Source: JBOGED01 sp050743625 (GTDB taxonomy: Bacteria; Actinomycetota; Nitriliruptoria; Euzebyales; Egibacteraceae). Taken from it: DNA of 15,916 nt. The DNA is taken from positions 1 to 15,916 of the forward strand of contig JBOGED010000127.1 in the NCBI GenBank assembly GCA_050743625.1, read 5' to 3'. The translations under genes were made by a program, and so were the position numbers. Positions 6,775 to 13,642 of the stretch are shown here, piece after piece (the stretch's first letter is position 1; each line of letters starts with the position of its first letter). A model generated the notes under the pieces. The model was not told the DNA's origin and ran no database searches. It saw only the letters and a list, made by a program, of their open reading frames with translations.

Positions 6775-6789
6775 CCCCGTGAATCAGGT

Positions 6790-6826
6790 GCGCGCGAGAT
6801 GCCCGTCGAGATGGCCGATCGCGCGC
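6790..6826. terminator. Inverted repeat between convergent genes, possible terminator
   Basis: GCGCGCGA (6790-6797) and TCGCGCGC (6819-6826) are complementary over 8 bp with a 21-nt loop. It lies between the convergent lipoprotein gene and the PNPOx-like gene and could end transcription from either side. No U-tract is present, so this is weak. Confidence 0.25.
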
Positions 6827-6844
6827 GGGCCGATGTAGCGGGCC

Positions 6845-7506
6845 TTATTGTCGCCAGCGGCCCGCGAGGGCGTCGACGGACGGAGGCGGGACCAGGCCGC
6901 TTGCCAGCCGTGGGTCACGCTGCGGCGCGCCGGCTTGGAGCATCATCGGGACGACCCCCGCCCAGATCGGGAGCGCGTAGTCCTCGGCCTCGTCCTTGGG
7001 CGGACCCGACCGGACCTTGACCGAGGCCTCCGTCAAGGGGACGGTCAGCACGCTCGTCGCGGCGAGCTCCTTGGGCGTGGGTGGCCGGGCCTCTTCCCAT
7101 CTGGAGGGCACGAGGTGGTCGACGATCACGCGCAACCCCGCCAGCTTCTCCTCGGGCTCGTCCAGCGGCGTCGCGGTGCCGAACACGACCGCCGAACGGT
7201 AGTTGACGGAATGGTGGAACGCGGATCTCGCGAGTACCAGCTCGTCGACCAGAGTCACGGTGATGCAGATATCGGCTCCGGCGGCGAGGGTCCGGAGCAT
7301 CCGGCTGCCGGTGGACCCATGGAGATAGAGCCGTTCCCCCGACCGGCCGTAGGCGGTTGGGATCACCACGGGGTACCCGTCATAGACAAACCCGACATGG
7401 CAGGTCGGCCACTGTCGAGCACCTCGTAGAGCGCATCCGTGCTCACGGCCGCGCGCTCGGGCAGCCGGCGGACGCGCGTCCGGTCCGTAGTGCTCAGCCG
7501 CTCCAC
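6845..7506 (-). pseudogene. PNPOx-like (pyridoxamine 5'-phosphate oxidase family) flavin protein, frameshifted
   Basis: The downstream frame holds the family's split-barrel core: IPTAYGRSGERLYLHGSTGS, ADICITVTLVDELVLARSAF, HHSVNYRSAVVFGTA and a C-terminal IWAGVVP motif, as in actinobacterial FMN-binding PNPOx-like proteins. The true start is upstream in another frame: GTG at 7506 with AGGAG 7 nt before it, giving VRRLPERA...ALYEVLDSG. The frames meet at 7403-7410, where inserting one base restores the expected CHVGFVYDGYPVV. The repaired product would be about 220 residues, full length. One lesion only, so sequencing error or recent inactivation are both possible. Such proteins usually bind FMN or F420 and may not act on pyridoxamine phosphate. 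Divergent from the MocR gene. Confidence 0.85.
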
Positions 7507-7518
7507 TAGCCTGCTCCT

Positions 7519-7551
7519 GTTATAGTACAGAATCTATGGCTGTACCATATC
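7519..7551. promoter_or_regulatory. Palindromic operator in the MocR/PNPOx divergent promoter
   Basis: GTTATAGTACAG (7519-7530) and CTGTACCATATC (7540-7551) are inverted copies with 10 of 12 positions matching, separated by 9 nt. The left arm contains TATAGT (7521-7526), a good -10 toward the MocR gene whose ATG is at 7536, only about 10 nt downstream; the right arm covers the MocR start codons. Only 29 nt separate the two divergent starts, so a protein bound here would block both genes. MocR proteins commonly bind repeats of this kind near their own promoter. Binding is inferred. Confidence 0.6.
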
Positions 7552-8843
7552 AGATTACTGGCCGGTCGGTTCGTGAGATCGTCGAGTCCGTCGAGCGTGC
7601 CATCGCGGCAGGCCAGCTCACGCCCGGAGACTCCCTGCCGTCGGTCCGGGCGCTGGCGACCTTCGCTGAGGTGAGCCCGGCGACGGCCTCGGCGGCGTAC
7701 CGGCAGCTCCGCACCAGAGGCGCTGTCGTCGCTGTTCCTCGCCGTGGAGTGCGGGTAGCGCCGCGCCCCCCGCTCGCGCTGCGCGCCGTCCCATCGCTAC
7801 CCGCCTGGGTCCGCGATCTCGCCACGGGCAGCCCCGACCCCACGTTGCTGCCGACGGGCCGGTCCGCCGTGCTCCTCCCCCGGGTCTACGGATCACCGGG
7901 AGTGCTCGAGCGGCTGGCCGACCTCGCACGAGCGCAGCTAGGGGCAGACGGTGTCATGGCGGGAGGGATTGGGGTGGTCGGCGGCGCGATGGACGGGATC
8001 GAGCGAGTGCTCGGCGCGCACCTGCGGCCAGGCGACCGCGTGGCGGTCGAGGACCCGGGCTACACCGCGGTGCTCGACCTCGTCCGGGCGATGGGGTTGG
8101 AGCCCGTGGGCGTGCGGATCGACGAGCGGGGGATGCTCCCGGACCGCCTCGGTGCGACGCTTTCCTCAGGGGCCGCGGCGCTGATCTTGACCCCGCGCGC
8201 GCAGAACCCGACTGGCGCGGCGCTCGACGCGGAGCGTGCGGGGGAGCTGGGCGCCGCGCTCGACGCGTACCCCGACCTTGCCGTCGTCGAGGACGATCAT
8301 GCTGGCCCAGTGGCGGGAACCCCCTACCGGACGGTGACCGCCGGCCGGCTCAGGTGGGCGGTGATCCGGTCGGTCTCGAAGTCGCTTGGCCCGGATCTGC
8401 GGCTGGCGGTGCTCGCTGCCGATCCGGTCACGCTCACACGGGTGGAGGGGAGGCAGCGGCTCGGGACGGGTTGGGTGAGCGGGGTGCTCCAGCAGCTCGT
8501 CGCCGACCTGTGGGCCGATCCCGCCGTCACACGCCAGCTCGCGGAGGTCGCTGCGACCTACACGCAGCGACGCGAGGCGCTTGTCGCCGCCCTCGCCATG
8601 CACGAGATCGCCGCCACGGGTCGATCCGGCCTCAACGTGTGGGTCCCCGTGGCCGAGGAGGCGCCCGTCTCGGCCGGCCTCTTCCAGGCGGGATGGGCAG
8701 TGCAGCCCGGCCATCCCTACCGCCTCGCCACCCCACCCGCCGTCCGGATCTCCGCCGCCACCCTGCTCCCCGACGAGGCGGTCCACGTGGCCGCCGCCCT
8801 CGCCGCCGCCCTCGTCCCCACCTCGCGCACCCACCCGGCCTGA
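7536..8843 (+). CDS. MocR-type regulator: GntR winged helix fused to a PLP aminotransferase-like domain
   Basis: 435 residues, normal MocR length. Residues ~8-75 are a GntR winged helix (PGDSLPSVRALA, SPATASAAYRQLRTRG). Residues ~95-430 are a fold-type I aminotransferase domain with VEDPGYTAVL (~171-180), the QNPTG motif (223-227), EDDH (252-255) and the PLP-binding lysine in SVSKSLG (K282). Such proteins sense PLP or an amino-group effector and act on divergent genes, including vitamin B6 genes (PdxR, PtsJ). The divergent neighbour is a PNPOx-like enzyme, which fits a B6-linked circuit. No SD precedes the ATG, and TATAGT ends 9 nt before it, so the mRNA is probably leaderless. All PLP-site motifs look intact. 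Confidence 0.92.
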   Translation: MAVPYQITGRSVREIVESVERAIAAGQLTPGDSLPSVRALATFAEVSPATASAAYRQLRTRGAVVAVPRRGVRVAPRPPLALRAVPSLPAWVRDLATGSPDPTLLPTGRSAVLLPRVYGSPGVLERLADLARAQLGADGVMAGGIGVVGGAMDGIERVLGAHLRPGDRVAVEDPGYTAVLDLVRAMGLEPVGVRIDERGMLPDRLGATLSSGAAALILTPRAQNPTGAALDAERAGELGAALDAYPDLAVVEDDHAGPVAGTPYRTVTAGRLRWAVIRSVSKSLGPDLRLAVLAADPVTLTRVEGRQRLGTGWVSGVLQQLVADLWADPAVTRQLAEVAATYTQRREALVAALAMHEIAATGRSGLNVWVPVAEEAPVSAGLFQAGWAVQPGHPYRLATPPAVRISAATLLPDEAVHVAAALAAALVPTSRTHPA

Positions 8844-8870
8844 TACGGGCGACGTCGCGTTTTCACGTCC

Positions 8871-9734
8871 TTACCGAGTGAATGGGCGGCCGAGCTCGGC
8901 GTCGTCCAAGTCCATGATCTGCATCCAGCTCGCTGCCAGCTCGTCGGGCGTCGGCACGCGGTCGAAGCGCGTGCCCTTGGAGCGGATGAGGCTGATCCGG
9001 GAGTACTGGCCGCCTCCCGCCAGGATGACCTCGCCCGTGTCCATGCATTCCTCGGAGGCGAGATAGACGACGGCGGGTGAGACGTACGCCGGGTCGAACT
9101 GCTCGGCGATCTGGGTGGGGAAGATGTCCTCGGTCATCCGGGTGGTGGCGACGGGCGTGACCGCGTTCGCGGTGATCGAGTACTTGCGTCCCTCTATCGC
9201 GAGCGCGTTGATCAGCCCGACCACCCCCAACTTCGCGGCCCCGTAGTTCGCTTGGCCGAAGTTGCCGTACAAGCCAGAGGTCGAGCTGGTCGCGATCACC
9301 CGGCCGAACGACTGCTCGCGGAAGTGCGGCCAGGCGGCGCGGGTGACGTGATACGTGCCGTAGAGATGCACCTTCACCACCGCGTCCCACTGTTGGTCGG
9401 TCATCTTCCCGAACGAGGCGTCACGAAGGATCCCGGCGTTGTTGACGACGACGTCGACGTGGCCGAACGCCTCCAGCGCGGCCCGCACGATCGCCTGGCC
9501 GCCCTCACCGGTCGCGACGTTGTCATAGTTCGCGATCGCCTCCCCGCCCGCCTGGAGGATCTCCTTGACGACTCCGTCAGCCATCTCGCTGCCCGCGCCG
9601 GTCCCGTCCCTCGCGCCGCCCAGGTCGTTGACCACGACCTTGGCGCCGCGCGCGGCGAACAGCAGCGCGTGCTGCCGACCCAGGCCACCGCCGGCCCCGG
9701 TGACCACCACGACACGACCCTCGACTCCCGGCAT
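8871..9734 (-). CDS. Short-chain dehydrogenase related to the (3R)-hydroxyacyl-CoA dehydrogenase of multifunctional enzyme 2
   Basis: 287 residues from ATG 9734, chosen because AGGAGG lies 5 nt upstream; the longer frame to 9803 lacks an RBS. Classical SDR signatures: TGAGGGLG cofactor loop (12-19), NNAG (98-101), the catalytic Ser in TSSTSG (~150-153) and YGAAK (Y164, K168). The DLGGARDGTG (37-46) and YGNFGQANYGAAKLG stretches are characteristic of the dehydrogenase domain of peroxisomal MFE-2 (HSD17B4) and its bacterial homologues, which oxidise (3R)-hydroxyacyl-CoA with NAD+. The C-terminal ~50 residues extend past the core. Divergent from the MarR operon, with GGGGCA/TGCCCC (9759-9772) in its leader. 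The exact substrate (fatty acyl, steroid side chain) is not determinable. Confidence 0.9.
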   Translation of the reverse strand: MPGVEGRVVVVTGAGGGLGRQHALLFAARGAKVVVNDLGGARDGTGAGSEMADGVVKEILQAGGEAIANYDNVATGEGGQAIVRAALEAFGHVDVVVNNAGILRDASFGKMTDQQWDAVVKVHLYGTYHVTRAAWPHFREQSFGRVIATSSTSGLYGNFGQANYGAAKLGVVGLINALAIEGRKYSITANAVTPVATTRMTEDIFPTQIAEQFDPAYVSPAVVYLASEECMDTGEVILAGGGQYSRISLIRSKGTRFDRVPTPDELAASWMQIMDLDDAELGRPFTR

Positions 9735-9821
9735 GCTGCCTCCTGAGTTCGCGGACACGGGGCATGTGCCCCCGGCTCGTCTGCAAAGTCTCTCCGCACT
9801 CACCGCACATCGCTACACGCC

Positions 9822-9850
9822 TTGACGCGCGACCATTACCTGTATATACA
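9822..9850 (+). promoter_or_regulatory. Promoter of the MarR operon with overlapping palindrome
   Basis: TTGACG (9822-9827), 17 nt, then TATACA (9845-9850) make a strong sigma-70-type promoter; the expected start site is near 9857 and the GGAGGG ribosome binding site follows at 9865. The -10 box lies inside the perfect palindrome TGTATATACA (9841-9850), a typical shape and place for a MarR autoregulatory site. The same region is upstream of the divergent SDR gene, so both could be controlled together. Confidence 0.65.
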
Positions 9851-9876
9851 TCTATCTGGCTGAAGGAGGGACGCCG

Positions 9877-10311
9877 ATGATCTTGGTCCCATTGCCGTGC
9901 GCGTGCGCGAGCCTGCGGAGGGCGTGTCGGGCGGTAACGCAGCGGTACGACCGAGAGCTGCGCTCGACCGGGCTACGGGCCACACAGTTCACGCTGCTCC
10001 AGGCGCTCTCCATGGTCGGCGAGATGTCACAGGCTACGCTCGCGGCGGTCCTCGTGCTCGACAGCACCACGCTTACGCGCACCCTCGCGACCATGAGCCG
10101 CAACGGCTGGGTCTCCGTCAAGCAGGGACGTGATCGCCGGCAGCGAATGGTGAAGATCACCGACGAGGGGCGAGACCAGCTCGCCGCCGCGAAAGCGGGC
10201 TGGGAGCGCGCGCAGTCTCGGCTGCGAACGGCGATCGGCCCCCGCGACTGGGATGAGCTGATGAGGCTGCTGACCAGGGTCGCCGCGATCGCGCAGGAAG
10301 AGGGTCTTTAG
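9877..10311 (+). CDS. MarR family transcriptional regulator
   Basis: 144 residues, the usual MarR length. ATG 9877 is preceded by GGAGGG at 6 nt. The winged helix spans about residues 35-100: LRATQFTLLQALSM, EMSQATLAAVLVLDSTTLTRTLATM (recognition helix) and the wing VSVKQGRDRRQRMVKIT with its DRR signature. Flanking helices carry the dimer interface (KAGWERAQSRLR). The N-terminus has two close Cys residues (CACASLRRAC), which might serve redox sensing but this is speculation. The stop abuts the ATG of the QueG-like/SCP2 gene, so the two form an operon. Likely a repressor of itself and perhaps of the divergent SDR; ligand unknown. Confidence 0.92.
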   Translation: MILVPLPCACASLRRACRAVTQRYDRELRSTGLRATQFTLLQALSMVGEMSQATLAAVLVLDSTTLTRTLATMSRNGWVSVKQGRDRRQRMVKITDEGRDQLAAAKAGWERAQSRLRTAIGPRDWDELMRLLTRVAAIAQEEGL

Positions 10312-11646
10312 ATGAGCAGGCTCGACGAGCATCCCACAGTACGCCGCTACCGTGCTCGCGGCGCTCGGCAGCGCCCGCCGAGGTCGCTGGATGCCGAATG
10401 GCTACGGACGGTGTGCCTGGACGCGGGCGCCGAAGACGTCGGCTTTGTGGAGATCGATCGGCCCGAGCTGGCCGATCAACGCGCCGACATCGCCGCAGCC
10501 TTCCCCAACCCCAAGGCGCTGATCAGCTTCGCGCTCCGATTGAACCGCGAGAACATCCGCTCCCCCGCCAGGTCGGCCGCCAACCTGGAGTTCCACCGGG
10601 CCGGAGACGAGACGAACGACGTCGCCCGCCGGATCGTCGCCACGCTCGAAGCCGCCGGCGTTCGTGGCATGAGCTGCGCGATGGGCTTCCCGATGGAGAT
10701 GGACCGCTTTCCCAGCAAGGTCTGGGTCGTCGCTCACAAGCCGGTCGCGGTCGCGGCTGGGCTGGGCCACATGGGCATCCACCGCAACGTGATCCATCCG
10801 CGGCTCGGCAGCTTCGTCCTGCTCGGCACTGTCGTGATCGACACCGAGATCGACACCTACTCACAGCCTCTGGACTACAACCCCTGCCTCGAGTGCAACC
10901 TTTGCGTTGCCGCTTGCCCAACCGGCGCGATAAGCGCCGACGGGCATTTCAACTTCTCGGCCTGCTACACGCACAACTACCGTGAGTTCATGACGGGGTT
11001 CGGTGACTGGGTCGAGCAAATCGCCGACAGCCGCGACGCACTGGATTACCGGAGGCGGGTCGCCGACTCTCAGACGCTGTCGATGTGGCAGAGCCTGTCG
11101 TTCGGCGCGAACTACAAGGCCGCCTACTGCATGGCCGTGTGCCCCGCCGGCGAGGACGTGATCGGCCCGTACCTCGCGGATCGTAAGGCTCACGTGGCCC
11201 AAGTGGTCCAGCCGCTGCGTGACAAGCGTGAGACCGTCTACGTGGTGCCGCATTCCGACGCCGAGGACTCTGTCACGCGCCGCTTCCCTCACAAGACAAC
11301 CACGCACGTCGCGCACGGGATCCGGCCGCGGACGATCGACGATTTCGCCCTCGGCTTGCGGTTGCTGTTCCAGCGTCAGCAAGCCCGCGGCCTGGACGCT
11401 TGCTACCACTTCACGTTTACTGGCGACGAGCGGCGGACCCTCACGGTCGTGATCGGCGACCGTACCCTGAGCGTCACCGACGGCCACACCGGCGTACCCG
11501 ACCTCCGGGTCACCGCCGACACTCGGACATGGCTGCGTCTCCTCGCCAGCCAGACCCCGCTGGCCTGGGCGCTCGTGCGTGGACGCATCCGCCTCCGCGG
11601 CAACCCCCGCCTCCTCGCCGCGTTCGGGCGCTGTTTCCCCTCGTAG
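10312..11646 (+). CDS. QueG-like iron-sulfur protein fused to a C-terminal SCP2 (sterol carrier) domain
   Basis: 444 residues. About 25-190 resembles the N-terminal domain of epoxyqueuosine reductase and reductive dehalogenase-type proteins, including AAGLGHMGIHRNVIHPRLGS (148-167) like the QueG AGLGWIGKNT...HPRFGS stretch. A ferredoxin motif CLECNLCVAACP follows (C192, C195, C198, C202), but the second motif is reduced to C218 and CMAVCP (C273, C277), so the second cluster may differ from QueG. Residues ~340-440 are an SCP2-like lipid-binding domain (FTGDERRTLTVVIGDRTLSV, PDLRVTADTRTWLRLL, GRIRLRGNPRLLAAF). QueG itself reduces epoxyqueuosine in tRNA and lacks SCP2, so this is not a normal QueG. 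I infer a redox enzyme acting on a lipid or CoA-bound substrate. It abuts the MarR stop. Confidence 0.85.
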   Translation: MSRLDEHPTVRRYRARGARQRPPRSLDAEWLRTVCLDAGAEDVGFVEIDRPELADQRADIAAAFPNPKALISFALRLNRENIRSPARSAANLEFHRAGDETNDVARRIVATLEAAGVRGMSCAMGFPMEMDRFPSKVWVVAHKPVAVAAGLGHMGIHRNVIHPRLGSFVLLGTVVIDTEIDTYSQPLDYNPCLECNLCVAACPTGAISADGHFNFSACYTHNYREFMTGFGDWVEQIADSRDALDYRRRVADSQTLSMWQSLSFGANYKAAYCMAVCPAGEDVIGPYLADRKAHVAQVVQPLRDKRETVYVVPHSDAEDSVTRRFPHKTTTHVAHGIRPRTIDDFALGLRLLFQRQQARGLDACYHFTFTGDERRTLTVVIGDRTLSVTDGHTGVPDLRVTADTRTWLRLLASQTPLAWALVRGRIRLRGNPRLLAAFGRCFPS

Positions 11647-11664
11647 CTCTCCTCGGTTGATCGA

Positions 11665-11714
11665 CCGGTGTGTTGGCTCAGGTCCGGATTCCGGACCTCA
11701 GTCGACACACCCGG
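11665..11714. terminator. Imperfect palindrome between convergent genes, probable bidirectional terminator
   Basis: A core AGGTCCGG/CCGGACCT stem with a 3-nt loop (11680-11698) sits inside outer arms CCGGTGTGT (11665-11673) and ACACACCCGG (11705-11714). It begins 19 nt after the stop of the SCP2-fusion gene and overlaps the last codons of sufE on the other strand. Placement between convergent genes suits a shared terminator; no U-tract, so it may need Rho or act as an insulating stem. Confidence 0.5.
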
Positions 11715-12147
11715 CGCGAGGCGCTCCAACCGCGAGGTGGGCGCGGATCTGGCGCTTTACGCGGGCGAGGATCGCCGACATGCCGCGCAGGCGGAGCGGG
11801 GAGATCGCGTCGGCCAGGCCCATCTGGGTGTAGAAGTCGTCGGGTGTGGCGAGCACGTCCGCGGCGGGCGCGCCGCCTAGCCCGGCGATGAGGATGCCAG
11901 CGAAGCCCCTCGTGGTAGGCGCCTCGGGCGGGGCGTCGAAGTGCAGCGTGACGGTCCGGTCGTCCGCGACCTCGACGGCGGCGTAGAACGGGGTCTGGCA
12001 CTCCTGGACACGTTCGAGGTCGTCCGCGCTGATGTGTGGCGGCAGGGGTGGGACCATGCGCGAGTAGTCGAGCAAGGCCTCGATCTGGAGATCGCGTGGC
12101 AGCCCGGCGAACTCGGCGACGACGTCTTGCAGCTTGGCTGGTAGCAC
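11698..12147 (-). CDS. sufE: SufE family sulfur-acceptor protein
   Basis: 149 residues from GTG 12147, chosen because AGGAG lies 4 nt upstream and the family begins about there (LPAKLQDVVAEFAGL); the frame upstream lies within the sulfurtransferase gene. Family features: PPLPPHI (33-39), the sulfur-accepting cysteine in RVQECQTPFYAAVEV (C50), TRGFAGILIAGLGG (79-92) and a C-terminal helix. SufE takes persulfide sulfur from a donor and passes it on to acceptors. It starts 7 nt after the stop of the sulfurtransferase gene, so the two are one operon; this SseA-SufE pairing also occurs in mycobacteria (Rv3283-Rv3284, from memory). No cysteine desulfurase gene is present here. Confidence 0.9.
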   Translation of the reverse strand: MLPAKLQDVVAEFAGLPRDLQIEALLDYSRMVPPLPPHISADDLERVQECQTPFYAAVEVADDRTVTLHFDAPPEAPTTRGFAGILIAGLGGAPAADVLATPDDFYTQMGLADAISPLRLRGMSAILARVKRQIRAHLAVGAPRAGCVD

Positions 12148-12154
12148 GGCGCTC

Positions 12155-13057
12155 CTACATGGGCGGGCGGATGGGGCGGCCAGGGCGTTCGATCGGGACA
12201 CGGACGCTGTTGCCCCATTCGACCCACGAGCCATCGTAGTTGCGCACGTGGCCGAGTCCCAGCAGGTGGGTCAGCACGAACCAGGTGTGGCTAGAGCGCT
12301 CGCCGATCCGGCAGTAGGCGATGATCTCGTCGTCCGAGGACAACCCCTGCCCCTCGACGTAGATCTTCTGCAGCTCGTCCGCGGGTTTGAACGTCCCGTC
12401 CTCGTTCGCGGCCGTCTTCCATGGCACGTTCACGGCGCTCGGGATGTGGCCGCCGCGCAGCGCGCCCTCCTGCGGGTAGTCCGGCATGTGGAGCAGCTCG
12501 CCCGAGTACTCGCCAGGAGACCGCACGTCGACGAGGCGTCCCTTCTCGCGCAGGTGCTCGAGTACCTGCCGCTGGAACGCGCGGACCTGTGAGTCGTCCC
12601 GCTCGACCACCGGGTAGTCGGCGGCGGGGCGCTTTGTGACCTCGGTTGTCATCGGGCGCCCTTCCTCGACCCACTTCTGACGCCCACCGTCGAGGAGTCG
12701 GGTGTCCGCGTGATCGAACAGCGTGGCCACCCACAGCGCGTACGCGGCCCACCAGTTGAAGTTGTCGCCGTAGAAGACGATCGTCGTGTCCAGCCCGATC
12801 CCCCTCGACGACATCAGCCGCGCGAAGCCCTCGCCGTCGACGTAGTCACGCGCGACCTCGTCGTTGAGGTCCGTGTGCCAGTCCACCTTGACGGCGCCGG
12901 GGATATGCCCGGTCTCGTAGAGCAGCACGTCCTCGTCCGACTCGACCACGACGACATCGGGGTCGTCCAGGTGAGCGGCCAGCCATGCGGTGGTCACGAG
13001 CCGCTCCGGATGTGCATAACCTTGCAGCTTCTCCGCAGGGTCGGTCTGAACCGCCAT
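12155..13057 (-). CDS. sseA: Two-domain rhodanese, thiosulfate/3-mercaptopyruvate sulfurtransferase
   Basis: 300 residues with two rhodanese domains. The N-terminal domain (about 15-140) is inactive, with Asp98 in FYGDNFNWWA where the catalytic Cys would be. The C-terminal domain (about 165-290) has DVRSPGEYSGE, GHIPSAVNVPW and the active-site loop YCRIGERSS with catalytic C249; loop CRIGERS fits thiosulfate sulfurtransferase-type members. ATG 13057 is preceded by GAGGAGG with proper spacing. It transfers sulfane sulfur from thiosulfate or mercaptopyruvate to a thiol acceptor; with sufE directly downstream the acceptor may be SufE. Probably soluble and cytoplasmic, since no signal peptide is visible. 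Confidence 0.94.
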   Translation of the reverse strand: MAVQTDPAEKLQGYAHPERLVTTAWLAAHLDDPDVVVVESDEDVLLYETGHIPGAVKVDWHTDLNDEVARDYVDGEGFARLMSSRGIGLDTTIVFYGDNFNWWAAYALWVATLFDHADTRLLDGGRQKWVEEGRPMTTEVTKRPAADYPVVERDDSQVRAFQRQVLEHLREKGRLVDVRSPGEYSGELLHMPDYPQEGALRGGHIPSAVNVPWKTAANEDGTFKPADELQKIYVEGQGLSSDDEIIAYCRIGERSSHTWFVLTHLLGLGHVRNYDGSWVEWGNSVRVPIERPGRPIRPPM

Positions 13058-13143
13058 CTCATCCTCCTCAGGCGTTTCTCTTGGGCTTCGACGGCCATAC
13101 CATCGCAGAGGGACTCACCGCGTGCTCACTTCGCGCAACGTTC

Positions 13144-13524
13144 TTACCGTTTTCCCTCCCAACTGCTCGTCAAGTCCCCGACACGGTGGGTCAGCGCGAT
13201 CGCCGCGTCGAGGAACGCGTCAGCCGGTGCGTCCCGCTTGATCGCCCCGTCCACCCCCAGCCGCCACAGCAGGCCACGTCCCCAGGCCTCTTCGTAGACG
13301 CCGACGATCCGCTGCCTCCGCAGATGCAGGTCGCAGACCAGCCGCTCGTCGAGAAATGAGGTGGTGTCGTCGACGACCAGCACGTCGAACGACTCTGAGG
13401 TAGCGGAGGGCCGGTCGAGCAGCGTCCCACGGATACGCGCGCCGCCGTGATCCACGACGTGCCGGTACAGCCGGCGCGGCCAATCCCTTGGCGATGCGGC
13501 GATCGCGATCACAGGCTCGAACAA
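13144..13524 (-). CDS. CpaE-like pseudo-receiver domain protein (126 aa)
   Basis: The frame opens at a TTG (13524) with GTGAGG/GGGG just upstream; a GTG five codons later is an alternative start. The fold pattern is receiver-like: beta strand VIAIAAS, DVLVVDDTTSFLD, DLHLRRQRIVGVYE, then LLWRLGVDGAIKRDAPADAFLDAAIAL. That repeated beta-alpha pattern with VVDD and GVD.VI.. resembles the N-terminal pseudo-receiver of CpaE/Flp-pilus ATPase proteins, but there is no ATPase domain. A classic phosphoacceptor Asp and conserved Lys are not clear, so phosphorylation is doubtful. Divergent from etfD, and about 85 nt ahead of the sseA-sufE operon on the same strand. Function unknown; in the few actinobacterial homologues I recall, it lies near ParA/CpaE-type genes, absent here. 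Confidence 0.65.
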   Translation of the reverse strand: MFEPVIAIAASPRDWPRRLYRHVVDHGGARIRGTLLDRPSATSESFDVLVVDDTTSFLDERLVCDLHLRRQRIVGVYEEAWGRGLLWRLGVDGAIKRDAPADAFLDAAIALTHRVGDLTSSWEGKR

Positions 13525-13548
13525 ATCCCCTCACCCCAGAGACCGGCA

Positions 13549-13577
13549 TTGCACAATGGCTAATGGATACATATGAA
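13549..13577 (+). promoter_or_regulatory. Candidate promoter of etfD
   Basis: TTGCAC (13549-13554), 17 nt, then TATGAA (13572-13577) is the best sigma-70-like pair in the divergent gap before etfD; TACTAAGAT just downstream offers another -10. The local sequence is markedly more AT-rich than its surroundings, as expected for a promoter. An approximately 65-nt leader would follow. Match to consensus is moderate. Confidence 0.4.
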
Positions 13578-13642
13578 TAGTACTAAGATGCCCTTAGGTC
13601 CTCAAGGTCTCACCGTGATGCTCCACCGGTAGTCTGACCCCG

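Noticed and set aside
8871..9803. Longer SDR start at 9803
   Set aside because: The extra 23 residues lack family similarity and a ribosome binding site; the ATG at 9734 has AGGAGG at 5 nt.
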